In this document: positions 44,398-54,868 of the stretch, one piece after another
How positions within the stretch are numbered: the first letter of the stretch is position 1
How the letters are laid out: each line of letters opens with the position of its first letter
Program-made: the position numbers and the translations under genes
DNA from: Arthonia radiata
Taxonomy: Eukaryota; Ascomycota; Arthoniomycetes; Arthoniales; Arthoniaceae
Length of the DNA stretch: 64,000 nt
Reading direction: 5' to 3'
Assembly (NCBI GenBank): GCA_002989075.1
Contig: PSQN01000016.1
Span: 2,124,336-2,188,335, forward strand
The notes under the pieces: model-generated
Databases searched by the model: none
What the model saw: only the letters and a program-made list of their open reading frames with translations
Told to the model about the DNA's origin: nothing

Positions 44398-44648
44398 CAC
44401 TGCATTTGAAAGCCATCAATGTTTAAAAGACTTTGTGTTGGAAAAACTATTCTTTCCACGCTCTTTTGACCTGCTTCTCTTGTTGTGACACTGCATCGAG
44501 CCGAATTGATACTCACGTGACTAGAATATTTACCGGACTTAAGCGCTGTTGATATCCGACCAGCTTTTCGTGGAGCATCCATGACTACCACCAATATGAG
44601 CTCTCTAAGCATCAAAATGATTTGAAAGAAGCCAAGAGGCCTGCAAGT
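44398..44648. other. Short intergenic spacer
   Basis: This 251-bp spacer lies between the GRAM-VASt gene and RRP45, both on plus. It must hold the terminator of one and the promoter of the other. Confidence 0.4.
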
Positions 44649-45634
44649 ATGCCGAGAGAAGCTGTTGAGCTCTCGCTGAATGAGCAGGTTTTCATACAGC
44701 AGGCTTTGCGCGAAGGGGAACGTTTAGACGGACGAGCACTCGACGCGTATCGCCCGCTGGAGCTCTCCTTTGGCGACGAGTATGGCTTGGCCGATGTCCG
44801 TCTGGGTAAAACGAGGTAGCTATTGCGTCCACACATGTCGATTGCTGCGCTAACCAAAGCGCAGGGTCGCCGCTCGGATATCTGCCCAGCTGACTGCTCC
44901 TTTTCCAGACCGACAATTCGAAGGGGTCTTCCAAGTCAGCACAGAGTTATCGCCCATGGCAAGTCCTGCCTTTGAGGCTGGCAGGTAAAGCATTGAGCAA
45001 CAAACTCACGCTCAGTCGGACTACCTAATCTTATCGCAGACCAACCGTGAACGAGTCTCTAATCTCACGAATCCTAGAGAAAACGGTCCGCCGCTCTTCT
45101 GCTGTAGACACGGAATCTTTGTGCCTCGTTGCGGGCTCCAAATGCTTTTCAATACGAGCAGATATTCATGTGCTTGCGTACGACGGCAACATCCTGGATG
45201 CGGCTTGCGTGGCGCTCATTGCGGCACTCCAGCACTTTCGACGTCCCGACGTCACGGTCGAAGGCGACAAAGTGACCGTCTGGAGTATCCGAGAGAAGGA
45301 GCCTGTGAAGCTCAGCCTCTTTCATCATCCACTGTGTGTCAGCATGAGCTACTATGACGGCGGTGATATCGTTCTACTGGATGCAACCGGTGCCGAGGAG
45401 AAGGTGCGGGAAGGTGAGGTCGTCGTCAGCATGAACAAGTTTGGCGAGTTGTGCCAGGTTGCGAAGTACGGTGGCATTACTGTCGATGCGGTAACGCTGC
45501 TAGGGTGGACGAGGACCGCGCTCGAGAAGGTGAAGTATATGGATGGCATCATTCAGGAAAGGCTGGCGGAAGCTGAGAAGAAGAGAAATGTGGGCGATCT
45601 GATCGCTGAGCTGAGTGCAATGAACGACCGCTGA
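44649..45634 (+). CDS. RRP45: Exosome complex subunit Rrp45
   Basis: Exons 44649-44815, 44865-44984 and 45040-45634 encode 293 residues, compared with about 305 in yeast. RNase PH-type blocks are present: EQVFIQQALREGERLDGRAL, YRPLELSFGDEYG, LADVRLGKTRV across the first splice, and FSIRADIHVLAYDGNILDAA. The C-terminal part has SLFHHPLCVSMSYYDGGD and LLDATGAEEKVREGEVVVSMN. Family knowledge: one of six ring subunits of the nuclear and cytoplasmic RNA exosome, catalytically inactive in eukaryotes. Introns (49 and 55 bp) are GT-AG in phase 2. The ATG at 44649 is the first in frame; the frame upstream has only a TTG. Confidence 0.93.
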
Positions 45635-45882
45635 GTCGCGACTGCCCGGAAATGCACGGTGAATAAGCAAAACCGTTGCGAGGGACGCAGCTGCCTGATG
45701 TTGCTCCTTCCTCACCAAATCAGACGGTACAGGTTTCGCGTCGCAGAAAGAAATCATCTCACCGCAACACTACATGATAGCGCCAAGAGCATCTGGCATA
45801 TTGCCCGGCAGCATCCTAGGCGGGCATCCTATGCGGGCATCTACAATCGTTTGAATAATGCGTTTGGCGCTCGAAAGCGTCA
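45635..45882. other. Short intergenic spacer
   Basis: This 248-bp spacer lies between RRP45 and the next plus-strand gene. It is presumably terminator and promoter; no motif was recognised. Confidence 0.35.
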
Positions 45883-47480
45883 ATGCTCTTCATTGGATTT
45901 GAGCAGGCCTTGTGGAAGCTTCTGTGAGTACAGCAGCCACACTACATCAATAATGTGTGCTGACGCGGCTGCAGTATCGCCCTCGCTGTCTTAACTACAA
46001 TCGCAGTATTTGCAGCACTGGCTCGGACTTGCTACATTGCTCAAAGGTTCGAAAATCGCCCACGCCAGCTCGTTATTCGGTCAGATAAGCTGATTACTCC
46101 CTAGACAGGCTAGGCGACCGACTCTTACGCGTTTGGCCTCGAGCAGCCACGTCTTTGGTACTCAGGCCTTGTCCACTGCACCTATTAGTCCAGTTGTCCG
46201 TGCCGAGTCGATACCTCGTCAATCAAGCGCTATGCGTTTCCAGCGCCTCAGCTCGAGTATTCGCTCCTCCAGCCGTGACCGCGATCGAGCACTAGGAAGC
46301 CCAGAAAGAGGGATGAATGCTATCTTGTGGCGGCTTGACGACCGTGAAGAGCGACGCGAGCAAGCGACGCCGGCCGAGCGGGATCACGATCTCGACGGCG
46401 CAAGCATTACACCTCCCGATCCGAGAAGGCTATCCTACCATGTGTCTGGGTGGGGCTACTCTTCGGCTAGACATAGGCAGACGCAGTCATCACCCATATA
46501 CCCACGTCCAATATCCGCAGTGGACCCTCGTATCGGCCCTTCGCCAGCACCAACGCCTCAGAGCTTCCTTCGTCCGCCTTCCTCAATTAACACCACTCTT
46601 CCGTCACGCCCTCCTTCTATGCAGCCACTGCTCCCAAATCGGACCCCGTCGGCTGCTCAGCGCTCTGCAATACCCGCGCCGCAATCACACACTCATGGTG
46701 TGCAGCAACATGGTACGTGACCCTATCGCATTCTTCAGCATATTGGGGGGCTACTAACAAAGATGCACAGGCAAAACTCAGTCGTCGCCAGCATCGTTGT
46801 TCTGTTTCCGCCGTCGTTTGTCCCTACCTAGACCCAGGCTTCCGGCTCGTGGCTTCAGCATCTCTGGCCGGAAGGCAAAGCGTCACAGTATCGCTGCCGC
46901 AAACGCTTCCTATCAACTTTCACCTTTGCACATCAAGACGCCTAAAGCCCCTAATTCCGTCGATGTCATCAACCGCAGCAATATGGCCGAACCGCCTCTA
47001 GGCAACATTACCAACACCGGACTACGACGCATTAGCTCCATCGACATCGACCGCAAAACCGCACCACGTCTTGCCGTCGTTCCGGCGACTGAAGCAGACA
47101 CCGCACAGGAAGCTTACGAGCGCTTCTCGTATCACACTGGTCCCGGACCCGTCATGGTTGATGCAACCGTCTTGCCAGTGTGTGACACGCCTACGTTTCG
47201 ACAAGAGAATATGGCCAAGCCTGTGAAGGGTAAGGGAAGAATGGTCGATGTCAAGAGGAAGAGCAAAAGCGTCGCTATAAGACCACAGACGTATCCGCCT
47301 CAGGGTGCGGGACTGGATGGCAAAAGCAGAAGTGTTGACTTGGGCACGCGAGGTGCACGTATCGTGCAGGGCTGGAAAGACAAACCGTTGCCGAGACTGC
47401 CCAGGACAGATACGACACCGTGGATCGAGGACTTGGAGCGGGGTGTGGGGTTTGAGCCCTTTGAGGTGGTGTTTGATTGA
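45883..47480 (+). CDS. Single-span membrane protein with low-complexity tail
   Basis: Four exons (45883-45923, 45975-46046, 46105-46712, 46771-47480) encode 476 residues. The two short first exons join to give MLFIGFEQALWKLL then IALAVLTTIAVFAALAR, one clear N-terminal membrane helix followed by positive charges (QRQARRPTLTR). The remainder, facing the cytosol or lumen, is Ser/Arg/Pro-rich with SIRSSSRDRDRAL, RRLSYHVSGWGYSSA, and a more ordered end (GWKDKPLPRLPRTDT, ERGVGFEPFEVVF). The exons, each too short for an ORF search, all have good splice sites (GTGAGT/GCAG, GTTCGA/CTAG, GTACGT/ACAG) and keep one frame. Comparable N-terminally anchored fungal proteins exist, but I cannot name a function. 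Confidence 0.65.
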
Positions 47481-48574
47481 TGTGGAACGATTCTACAAAG
47501 AGGAAACTTGAGGAAGGACTCATTACTAGCCTCGTGAGTAGTCAGTAATGTTGAAGTGGGGTTTGGATTGGATGAGCAGTAGAAGTAATGAAGCAAAAAG
47601 CCTTTACCATTTGCTGTCCTTATGAATCTTGACATCTCTCGTCACTATTTCAGGATTCTAAACTACGATGGGTGACATTCATATCGTGTCTAAGGGCCGC
47701 TACTGATGACATTGCTGCACTGCTTCGCGGCCCGTGGTCCGTCATTCGGCGCTCTTGTCATGACTCTCAGGAATCCTTTATCTCACGCCTATACCCGCGA
47801 AGCTTGTGAAGTTGCTCGTCGGTCCTAGCGGGCTGACGCGGGGTCCGCGGCGTCTAGAGGTGATCCATGCCTCCGAGATGCACCTCAACCAAAAAAGCTT
47901 TGATAGTATCAGCCGGCTTGTAAGGAGGTACAGTAGGAATAAGTTCAGAGAAGTAGCTAGCCGAAGTTGGAAGATTAAGTTATGGGTTTCTTGAGTGAGG
48001 TGTTGCGAGATAACAGTCTGGAGCAAATAGTGTGATAAAGTGTTAGGAATGTAGAAGGTTGAGAAAGGCGCGCAGGATGCGTGGGTGGAAAGTTCATGAC
48101 GGACGCTGCGGTGAGGTGTCTGGATTCAAGGGACGAACGTCCGTGATGACTAGGTCGACGGTTTGACGCGTGAATAAGTGACGCCGGGGTGTGTTGCGTT
48201 TGCAAGGGACGTTCTTCTATGGTTGCGGCTGACGGAATGACTGTGGGCTTATTGTGTGGATGCGATAAGCTGGAGTGTCTTCTGCTGAGATGGCGAGTAT
48301 AATCAAGCAGCGCGTTGCTTGAACGAGGACCATCTGGAAACAATCCAACGGTGGAAGTAAATCCCGAATTGGGAGTCAGCATTCGAGATAAGGCCCGAGG
48401 GAAAGGGGACTACCGATGCCGGGTCTTCTTCTGGGCGTGCAGGATACTTTCGAACATATCGGAGTATTTGGACACGTGGCGTCCATGTCGTCCGTTGATG
48501 AAATACTGTAAGCAGCGACGCTTTCAGGACACCACAAGGCCTTCGACTGGAGTTGTGCGTCGTAAGAATAGCAA
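47481..48574. other. Intergenic, with a partial copy of the BTB-A tail
   Basis: This interval of about 1.1 kb lies between a plus-strand gene and the convergent BTB-A gene. Its right end (about 48436-48574) includes most of a diverged duplicate of the BTB-A zinc-ribbon tail. The remainder shows no recognisable gene. Confidence 0.4.
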
Positions 48575-48590
48575 TCACACTTCGGTAATA
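48436..48590 (-). pseudogene. Diverged partial duplicate of the BTB-A zinc-ribbon tail
   Basis: On the minus strand the stretch reads CDCYSYDAQLQSKALWCPES (core 48520-48579), matching CEVYAYDAREKVKALQCPEC of the adjacent BTB-A gene. The following sequence is also similar (SISSTDDMDA versus TISTSVMDAA), and short DNA words such as GGCGTCCATG, AAGGCCTT and TGCGTCGTA are shared in order. It begins about 190 bp from the original, so it is a direct duplication that lacks the BTB part. The last zinc-ribbon cysteine is lost (PES instead of PEC). Confidence 0.6.
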
Positions 48591-49492
48591 TTATACTTGT
48601 GTTTTGTTCTGGGTGTAGAGGCTGCATTCTCAGGAACCTGATTGTTGAGACTTGCGGCGTCCATGACGGAGGTTGATATGGTGTTGCAAGAGGCGGCGCA
48701 TTCCGGGCACTGCAAGGCCTTGACCTTCTCTCGTGCGTCGTAGGCATAGACCTCACATTTGGGACACATGAAAATGTATCCTTTCCCGGGGACTCTCCAC
48801 TCGTGATACGAGCGTGGGTGCGCTCGCGGTGCGAGATCCAGAAGAATATCCTGGCTGACGTCGCCCAATTCGTAGATCAAGTCCCTGTTCTTCTGGATCT
48901 GCTCTTGAACCTCCGGAGACGACTTGGCCGAGCCTTCAAGGAAGATGTAATGCATATACGCGACGCTCTTTTCTACTAGAGTCTGTCGTATAGGCTCCAA
49001 CTTCTCGTTCGCATAGATCTCGGCGGCCGCTGCAAAGCCTGACGCGGGATCGATCTCCATAACGAACCCGAACTGATTGAGCGCGCAGCCCTTCAAAGGC
49101 TCAACGCCGAAGTAGTCGGCCGCACCGTAGATCTTCGCGTGTAGAATCGCGTGCTCGGCTCTCGTGGCTTTGGGAAGCATGTAGGACGCTGTATAGATGA
49201 ACTGAAGCAACGCCTTGATGACACGAGGATCAAAGTCGAGCTCAACCTTCCCTTCTTATGCTTCCTTCATCTGCCCATTGAGCATGCTGGCGAAGTAAGA
49301 TGATCGCGCGGCAAGGACGCTTTTATGTGCCTTGAAGGTCTGGTCGTGGCATGATATGACAAAGTCGGCGAAGTTGTGTTCGGTATACAGCCTGGGGCAC
49401 AACAATCAGTACGCTTCGTTTCTGTGCACTGAATTGCGAAGTACTTACTTCTGCATTGTGTTGGCCATCTCGGACCTGGAATTGGTGTCCAT
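48575..49492 (-). pseudogene. BTB/zinc-ribbon family, member A (frame interrupted)
   Basis: Exon 1 (49449-49492) and exon 2 (48575-49391) give a 287-codon frame with one internal TAA at 49256-49258. The BTB domain begins LYTEHNFADFVISCHD and AHKSVLAARSSYFASML. The stop falls directly after GQMKEA, and the domain resumes with VIKALLQFIYTASYML, ILHAKIYGAADYF and NQFGFVMEIDP. The C terminus has a zinc ribbon (CPKCEVYAYDAREK ... LQCPEC). Elsewhere in the family the stop position lies beside an intron (FK|EA), absent here. Family knowledge: BTB domains dimerise and often bind Cullin-3. As read, this gene would make only a 60-residue fragment; a sequencing error cannot be excluded. Confidence 0.65.
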
Positions 49493-50326
49493 GGCGTCTT
49501 GTTGGCGATGAGTGTTGGGAGCTTAAGCCACTGCACATAGAAAGAGGGTTCGAAGAAGATGACCGCGTGTGCCACTTTAGTAGGAAGGTGTGTGATGGAC
49601 GCCGGTGACGCTAATACCTGTCTGCAAGATGAGATGGGGGTCAATCGTGCTACTGAGGTTTATCCTGAACGGTAGCTAGAAACACAAGGGAACAACGGCA
49701 ACGAAAGTTACTACTGTCTTGCTGACCTTGAGTACGAGGACAATCTCCGTATAGCTTGTTCCTGAGAAACAACGAAGGCGCGGTACTGCATGGGAACAGG
49801 GAGAAATGGGACGAAAGAAAGACGCGCGACACGCTTTCTACGCGTCGTGAGAGCTAACGCCGTAGGCATGGGTGGTTCGAATATTCATGACATAGCCTCA
49901 GATCGAGCTTCATCCAAGTCCAGTCGAGTCAATCCGAATCAAAACGGATCAAGTCAAATGAGCTGCAAGTTTTTGCATGCACGCAATATCGAGACAAAAA
50001 AGAAAAAAAACTTGATCACACTGTGTTACAGGTTACAGCAAGGCTAGCTGCTATCAGCGAACGTGGCACGCTCCATGGCGGATGAAAGAAGCACACACAT
50101 TGCATGCTAGTCTCTGACAAGGGCGGGTAGACGAGCTAAGCGTTGTGTTCCCGACGCGCAGATACAATATGAGCTGAGTCCTGTGGCGCCATCTGATCTA
50201 TCCAAATCTCAATCCTTCCATTGCCCAAGACTGCGTCACGCGCAGAGCTTGTGTCGTGCAGTACGTCTGCCACCAGCACATCCTGAGGTGATTCTTGCTG
50301 CAAGCAGAAGGGTCCAGCGGAGAGAC
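49493..50326. other. Intergenic, no gene seen
   Basis: This 834-bp gap lies between two minus-strand BTB genes. It includes a run of near-repeats of AAGTC/GAATC words around 49915-49965 and an A-rich patch at 49994-50009. No gene is recognised. Confidence 0.35.
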
Positions 50327-51116
50327 TCAAAGCAGAGTCCAGCATTCAGGACACCGCGCTCGATCGTTCGGGCCTCGAGGTCCATGGGTCACCTCCTTGC
50401 ACTTCGTGCAGAGAAGGTTGTCTTTCGCCGGGCTGATGGTGTCGGTACTGTAGCCACGACGACCTATAAACTCGTCTAAGAGATCGGATTTCAGCTGTAG
50501 ACCAATGTCGGACGGCATCCCATTCAATTGTTTGTCGACCGCTCCCTTTTGGTGGCTGAACAGCGTCCGACTGTGGCCCAGCACTCTTGCAATGAAGAGA
50601 TCCCGAAGTTTCCGGTCGGTATCGGGCGTGCTCGTGTAGATTACACGCGCTGCCGAGAAGCCATCCTGTGGACTCAGGTCCATAGCACGGCCAAACTGGA
50701 TAAGTGCCTCCTCTTTGAGGGCCGGAATGGTGAAGTACTCGCCAGCAGCGTAGACCTCGGCATGGGAGCGGGCATAGGCTCTATCCTTGTTCATGGGCAG
50801 CGTGTACTGACCCACGTAGATGAATTGCAGCATGGCTTTGATCGCAATCTGGCTGTGGTCTTTCAGGTTGATGATCTTTGATTGAGCTTCTTTGAAGCTG
50901 CCAGCGAAGCTGCGCTTGAAGTATTCGGACTGTGTGGCGAGGATGATTCGATGAACCTTGAAGTACTTGTTCCCACATCGGAGGGTGGCGTCAGACAGAT
51001 TGCCAGTCTTATAGAGCCTGCAGGAATGTTAGTAACCTTTGAAGGCTTTGAAAATTTGCAAGATTCTCAACTCACTTTTGGTAATTGGATACAACAACTT
51101 CGGTTTTGGAGGTCAT
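50327..51116 (-). CDS. BTB/zinc-ribbon family, member B
   Basis: Exons 51076-51116 and 50327-51017 (58-bp intron, GTGAGT to TGCAG) encode 243 residues with an unbroken frame; this is the only fully intact member. The BTB fold runs from LYKTGNLSDATLRCGNKYFK through HRIILATQSEYFKRSFAGSF, KEAQSKIINL and KAMLQFIYVGQYTLP to HAEVYAAGEYFTIPALKEEA. Then comes a helical region (DGFSAARVIYTST, FIARVLGHSRTLF), and the protein ends in a zinc ribbon, CTKCKEVTHGPRG ... RCPECWTLL. Family knowledge: BTB proteins act as dimeric adaptors. The coupling to a C-terminal ribbon is not a combination I know by name. The intron sits at the same codon as in A, C and D; the second family intron is absent. Confidence 0.8.
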
Positions 51117-52698
51117 GGCGGGAAGTGTCATGAAGTTGTTGGGATGACTGATGTTGAATTAGGATGCAAATTGATGACAGAGAAGCAGGCAGACAAGAGC
51201 CTGAGCATCACACGGAGGCGAACCTAGGTGAAAGCAAGAGGTACATCGGTACTGTGCGTGGACAGTGAACGCCCGTTTCTACGATACCATCCTATACCAT
51301 GAAAAAGTGCTCTCAGTCGAGTGCATTTCACTCGAAAAATGCTCTGTTTTCTTAATTGCGGATCGACATGCAAGTCCATATGAATGCTGGACGTCAGATA
51401 CGTTGCGAGATGACTTGCAACGAAATGTTATTGAGTGGGCTGAATACGCAAGATGCGACCTCCTCCATAGGCAGGTAAAGTTGTGTCCAGGGAGGATGAC
51501 TGGGTAATACCTTGTCCTTGTTCAATACTCAACAGTAATCTGGAATGAGGTGGCTGTGTATCCGGCTACTTATTCTCAAGGATGTGTCTCTTGCTTGGAA
51601 GTTAGGCATGACAAGTTTTCCGGAAGTTGAAGAGACAAACCCGCCGATTAGCGCTCGCAATATTTGAGGGTGACTGTAGTTCATGTCAGCGCAGACATAG
51701 GCCATCACCTTCGTTTAGATGTGGCTTCGCAGATCGATGTCAAAAATACGAAATCAGCTAGGCGCATGCACGATCACGACATCTTGCAGCCATTATCGAT
51801 CGCGAGGCGTTTTTATGCAGTACATCCTGGCGCGCACGCATCCACGTGGGGTATATGGGGCGAGGACCCAGACGCAAGACCGTCTTCATGCCTAAGCGAG
51901 GCAGACAGGCCTCGCGACAGGTCGCTCGAGTCGCAAAGACCACATTGCGTCTCCGCAAGTCGGCAATATCGGCGCAGTTCGCTGCTTTTCCCAGCGAGGC
52001 ACAGTCTCCAACGCTGTTAATAGCGGGTACCCGGACAGGACGTACGTGAGCACGCGCCGGTCCGCCGGTAAAGCTGGAGCTTGTGTAGTTGCGCAGCGAC
52101 GGCTGGCTATCGATGCTTTGTGCAACGCGCGATCTGCAGTCCTGGATAGGGCCAGAGCGCTGTCTGGAACAAGGTGCTGACGCTGCGCAACAGGTTGGGG
52201 CGAGAGCTTGGACGCAGCTGATCGTGGCTTTCCGTGTAAATATAGACTACGCGGCTGCGGCGCGCTGTGGAATGATCTACAGTCAAAATGCTTAGCGAAA
52301 CTGCCGACATTGAGGCAGTCACATGAGCGCGAGGCATAATTCTGATGATCGGGAGTAGAAGGAAAGGAGGAGGACGAAGTGTTGGAGATCATCGGTCTAA
52401 AGAAAGAAACGATAACGCTAGCGACGTTAGCGGCTGGCTGGTGCTTTGAGACCACACTAGCCACGTTAGGATACCAGTACTACTTGGGTCGCGTCGATGT
52501 TCGACGAGGTCAAGGTATGAGAAAACGATGGGTGAACGAGGTCCTTTTGGATAGGACAGGATATCGTGTGAGATATGTACACTATATCTACAGGTTGACA
52601 AACACTCAACGCTTACCACCCACCAATATGAAGAACCACCCTGAACACCACCCATTCCGAATCGTACAATTTTGACACCGGTGGATCAGGACTTTTGC
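51117..52698. other. Intergenic, no gene seen
   Basis: This 1.6-kb interval lies between BTB-B and the transcription-factor-like gene. GC-rich open frames on both strands near 51750-52460 have no protein-like conservation that I recognise. No mobile element or RNA gene is evident. Confidence 0.35.
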
Positions 52699-54868
52699 TC
52701 ATCTTGCACGCTCTTTGCCTTTCGCAGACTTCTTAGTCGACGCTTCTCGTGATTGTGTTGCACTGCCAGACGTGCTCTCACCCCCACTCTCTCTCCCTTC
52801 TTGACTCAAGCTCGCATTCCGTTCTCTTCGGCTTGCCGCTCGTGCAGCGCTGCCGGCTCTTGCTTTGCGTTGACGCTCTTCACGAGCCTTCGGATCTTGG
52901 TTGCGCATGTGATGCAGCATGACATCCCTCCGTATCTTCTTCTGTGTCTCCGGGTCTTTGATTTGATCTGGCCGTGTCGTGTTGAAGAAGGGGAGGTCGA
53001 CCTGGGATGGTGAGGCTTTCTCAGATGACGTGCTACTTGGAGGAAGTCCCGGTGATAATGATGATTGCATCGGGTAGGTACTCGGATCGAAGAAGGCTGC
53101 AGTCTGTGAAGGCAGCATCGTCCCGGCAGCTGGCGGTGAGGATAGGCCCGCCAGTGAGACGTTAGGGTTTTCGAAGCGGAAGAAGTCCATCTCAGCACTT
53201 GTTGGAGCGAATTGGGGAACGCCATCGTTAGGCGATGCGATGAACATAGGAAATGCGAAAGCATTTGACGGCAGCTGATCCGTTATCAAAACAGGAGGGC
53301 TCGTGGGCGGTGGCCTGTTGTTTGATTGGCGCGCGAGTCGTGAGATTCGTATTAGACTCCTGTGTATCCATTGACGCTGGCGAGGGAGTAATGATGGCGC
53401 TTTGTAGCATGTTCGAAGCGGCACGAGTAGATGGAACCAGCCCCAGCTCATTGCATGTCTCTCGTACGTATCGTCAGCGCCTTTCGTCGGGAAGCTGGCG
53501 ATGGGTGTGGGTTCGTCGGATGTCCTGTTCCCCAGATGGTAATGTACCGTGTTGCAGATTTCATCAACCATGGCGTGGGTGATTCCAGTGATTCGCTTCC
53601 GCTCCTCAGGAAGATCGGCACCCAATGTTGACTGTGTCCAGTTGAGGAGATCATGAACTGAACTTTGCAGGTTGATTCGAATCGTGCGCCAGCCATTCCA
53701 GATCCTGGCGATCCAGATGTTAGGGTATACGTGGATTTGCTCGGCGTATCGATTTTCTTCCAATATGATGTCGTCGACATCCACAAAAGTGTATTGCCAT
53801 TCTTCCTCAATCGATACACTCCATTGATGCAGCCGATTGTCAATCTCGCGTCCGAAATTCAGCAAGCTTTTTATGGCCGTGGTCAAAGTAGAGCGATCAT
53901 TGAAAGTGGATTGCTTGAGAGCGATGATTCGCGTCTGCAAGCGATTCACTTCTCGAGCTATCCTCATCAATTGCAAACCAGTATTGTCCGGATAGTCAGG
54001 AATTTCACACAGTTCGCCCAATAGGTCCTCGAAGGCGAACCAACGGTCGATGCAGTATAGAAGCTGCAGCTGTCAGCTTGATCAATGGAAAATAGGGGAA
54101 AAAACGTACCAGTCGATTTTGGAAGCAAAGGAACATGGTACGCGATCGTTCTTGTTCCATCTGCTCAAACCCTCTGTGTCTGAGCAACAGTGGGATCGCG
54201 TCGCCATGAGTGTGAGTGAATGGTATATTCTCCGTTACCGAGCGGATGAACTACACATGGTAATTAGCAGTGGAATATCTATCAGAGTGCCACGTCCTCA
54301 CCTCAAAATGACATAACAATTGTATTGAAACAAGAGTCTCGTCTTGTCGGCTTTGAACAGGATCTCCCAGAGCCTCTCTCACTTTCAATAGCGTACGGCC
54401 ATATTCCGACTGAGCTTGAGCAAGTAGATGAGGGTCGTGCGTGTCAAGACCAACTCTCTCCATAGCGAGAGCATTTATCGCGGAGCGAATATGTGACCCC
54501 TCGGACGCCATCTCGTACATTGGAGGAACCTGCGCCATAACGCCATCCGTAGTGCCGAAAGCAGGTTCGAAGAACCGAAGCGCATGATTGAACAGGTATG
54601 TCAGGGACTCCGGATCTGCTGGAATCGTACTTTCGGCGTTGTGGGCTGCTTGCTGCTCTGCAGTGATTGGATTGAAGAGTGACATTGAACCGTCATCCGT
54701 CGTCGAGGTTGAGGACGATAGCAGATCCTGAGACGTGTACGATTGGCTGGTGCTGTAGGGTGAATACATTTTGCGTTGATATGGTGATAGCCTTGCCCTA
54801 GGAAGTCTCTTGCTAGGCAGCCGCCAACGACTATGTACAGTTGCATCATGACACATGGTAAGTGCCAT
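52699..54868 (-). CDS. Fungal transcription-factor-domain protein without visible zinc cluster
   Basis: Exons 54302-54868, 54110-54250 and 52699-54069 encode 692 residues. Exon 1 holds DPESLTYLFNHALRFFEPAF, MYEMASEGSHIRSAINALAM and QDETLVSIQLLCHFE, followed by RSVTENIPFTHTHGDAIPLLL in exon 2 and LQLLYCIDRWFAFEDLLGEL at the last splice. This order is that of the large regulatory domain of fungal Zn2Cys6 factors. The Ser/Pro-rich C terminus ends in a basic, nuclear-signal-like KKSAKGKERAR. What is missing is the N-terminal C-x2-C-x6-C cluster: neither the first 40 residues nor the 200 bp upstream encode it. Either the DNA-binding exon lies further away or the protein lacks it. Introns are 51 and 40 bp, GT-AG. 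Confidence 0.72.

Noticed and set aside
51892-52464. 190-codon minus-strand frame
   Set aside because: It lies in a GC-rich stretch with long frames on both strands and has no recognisable domain or splice-supported extension.
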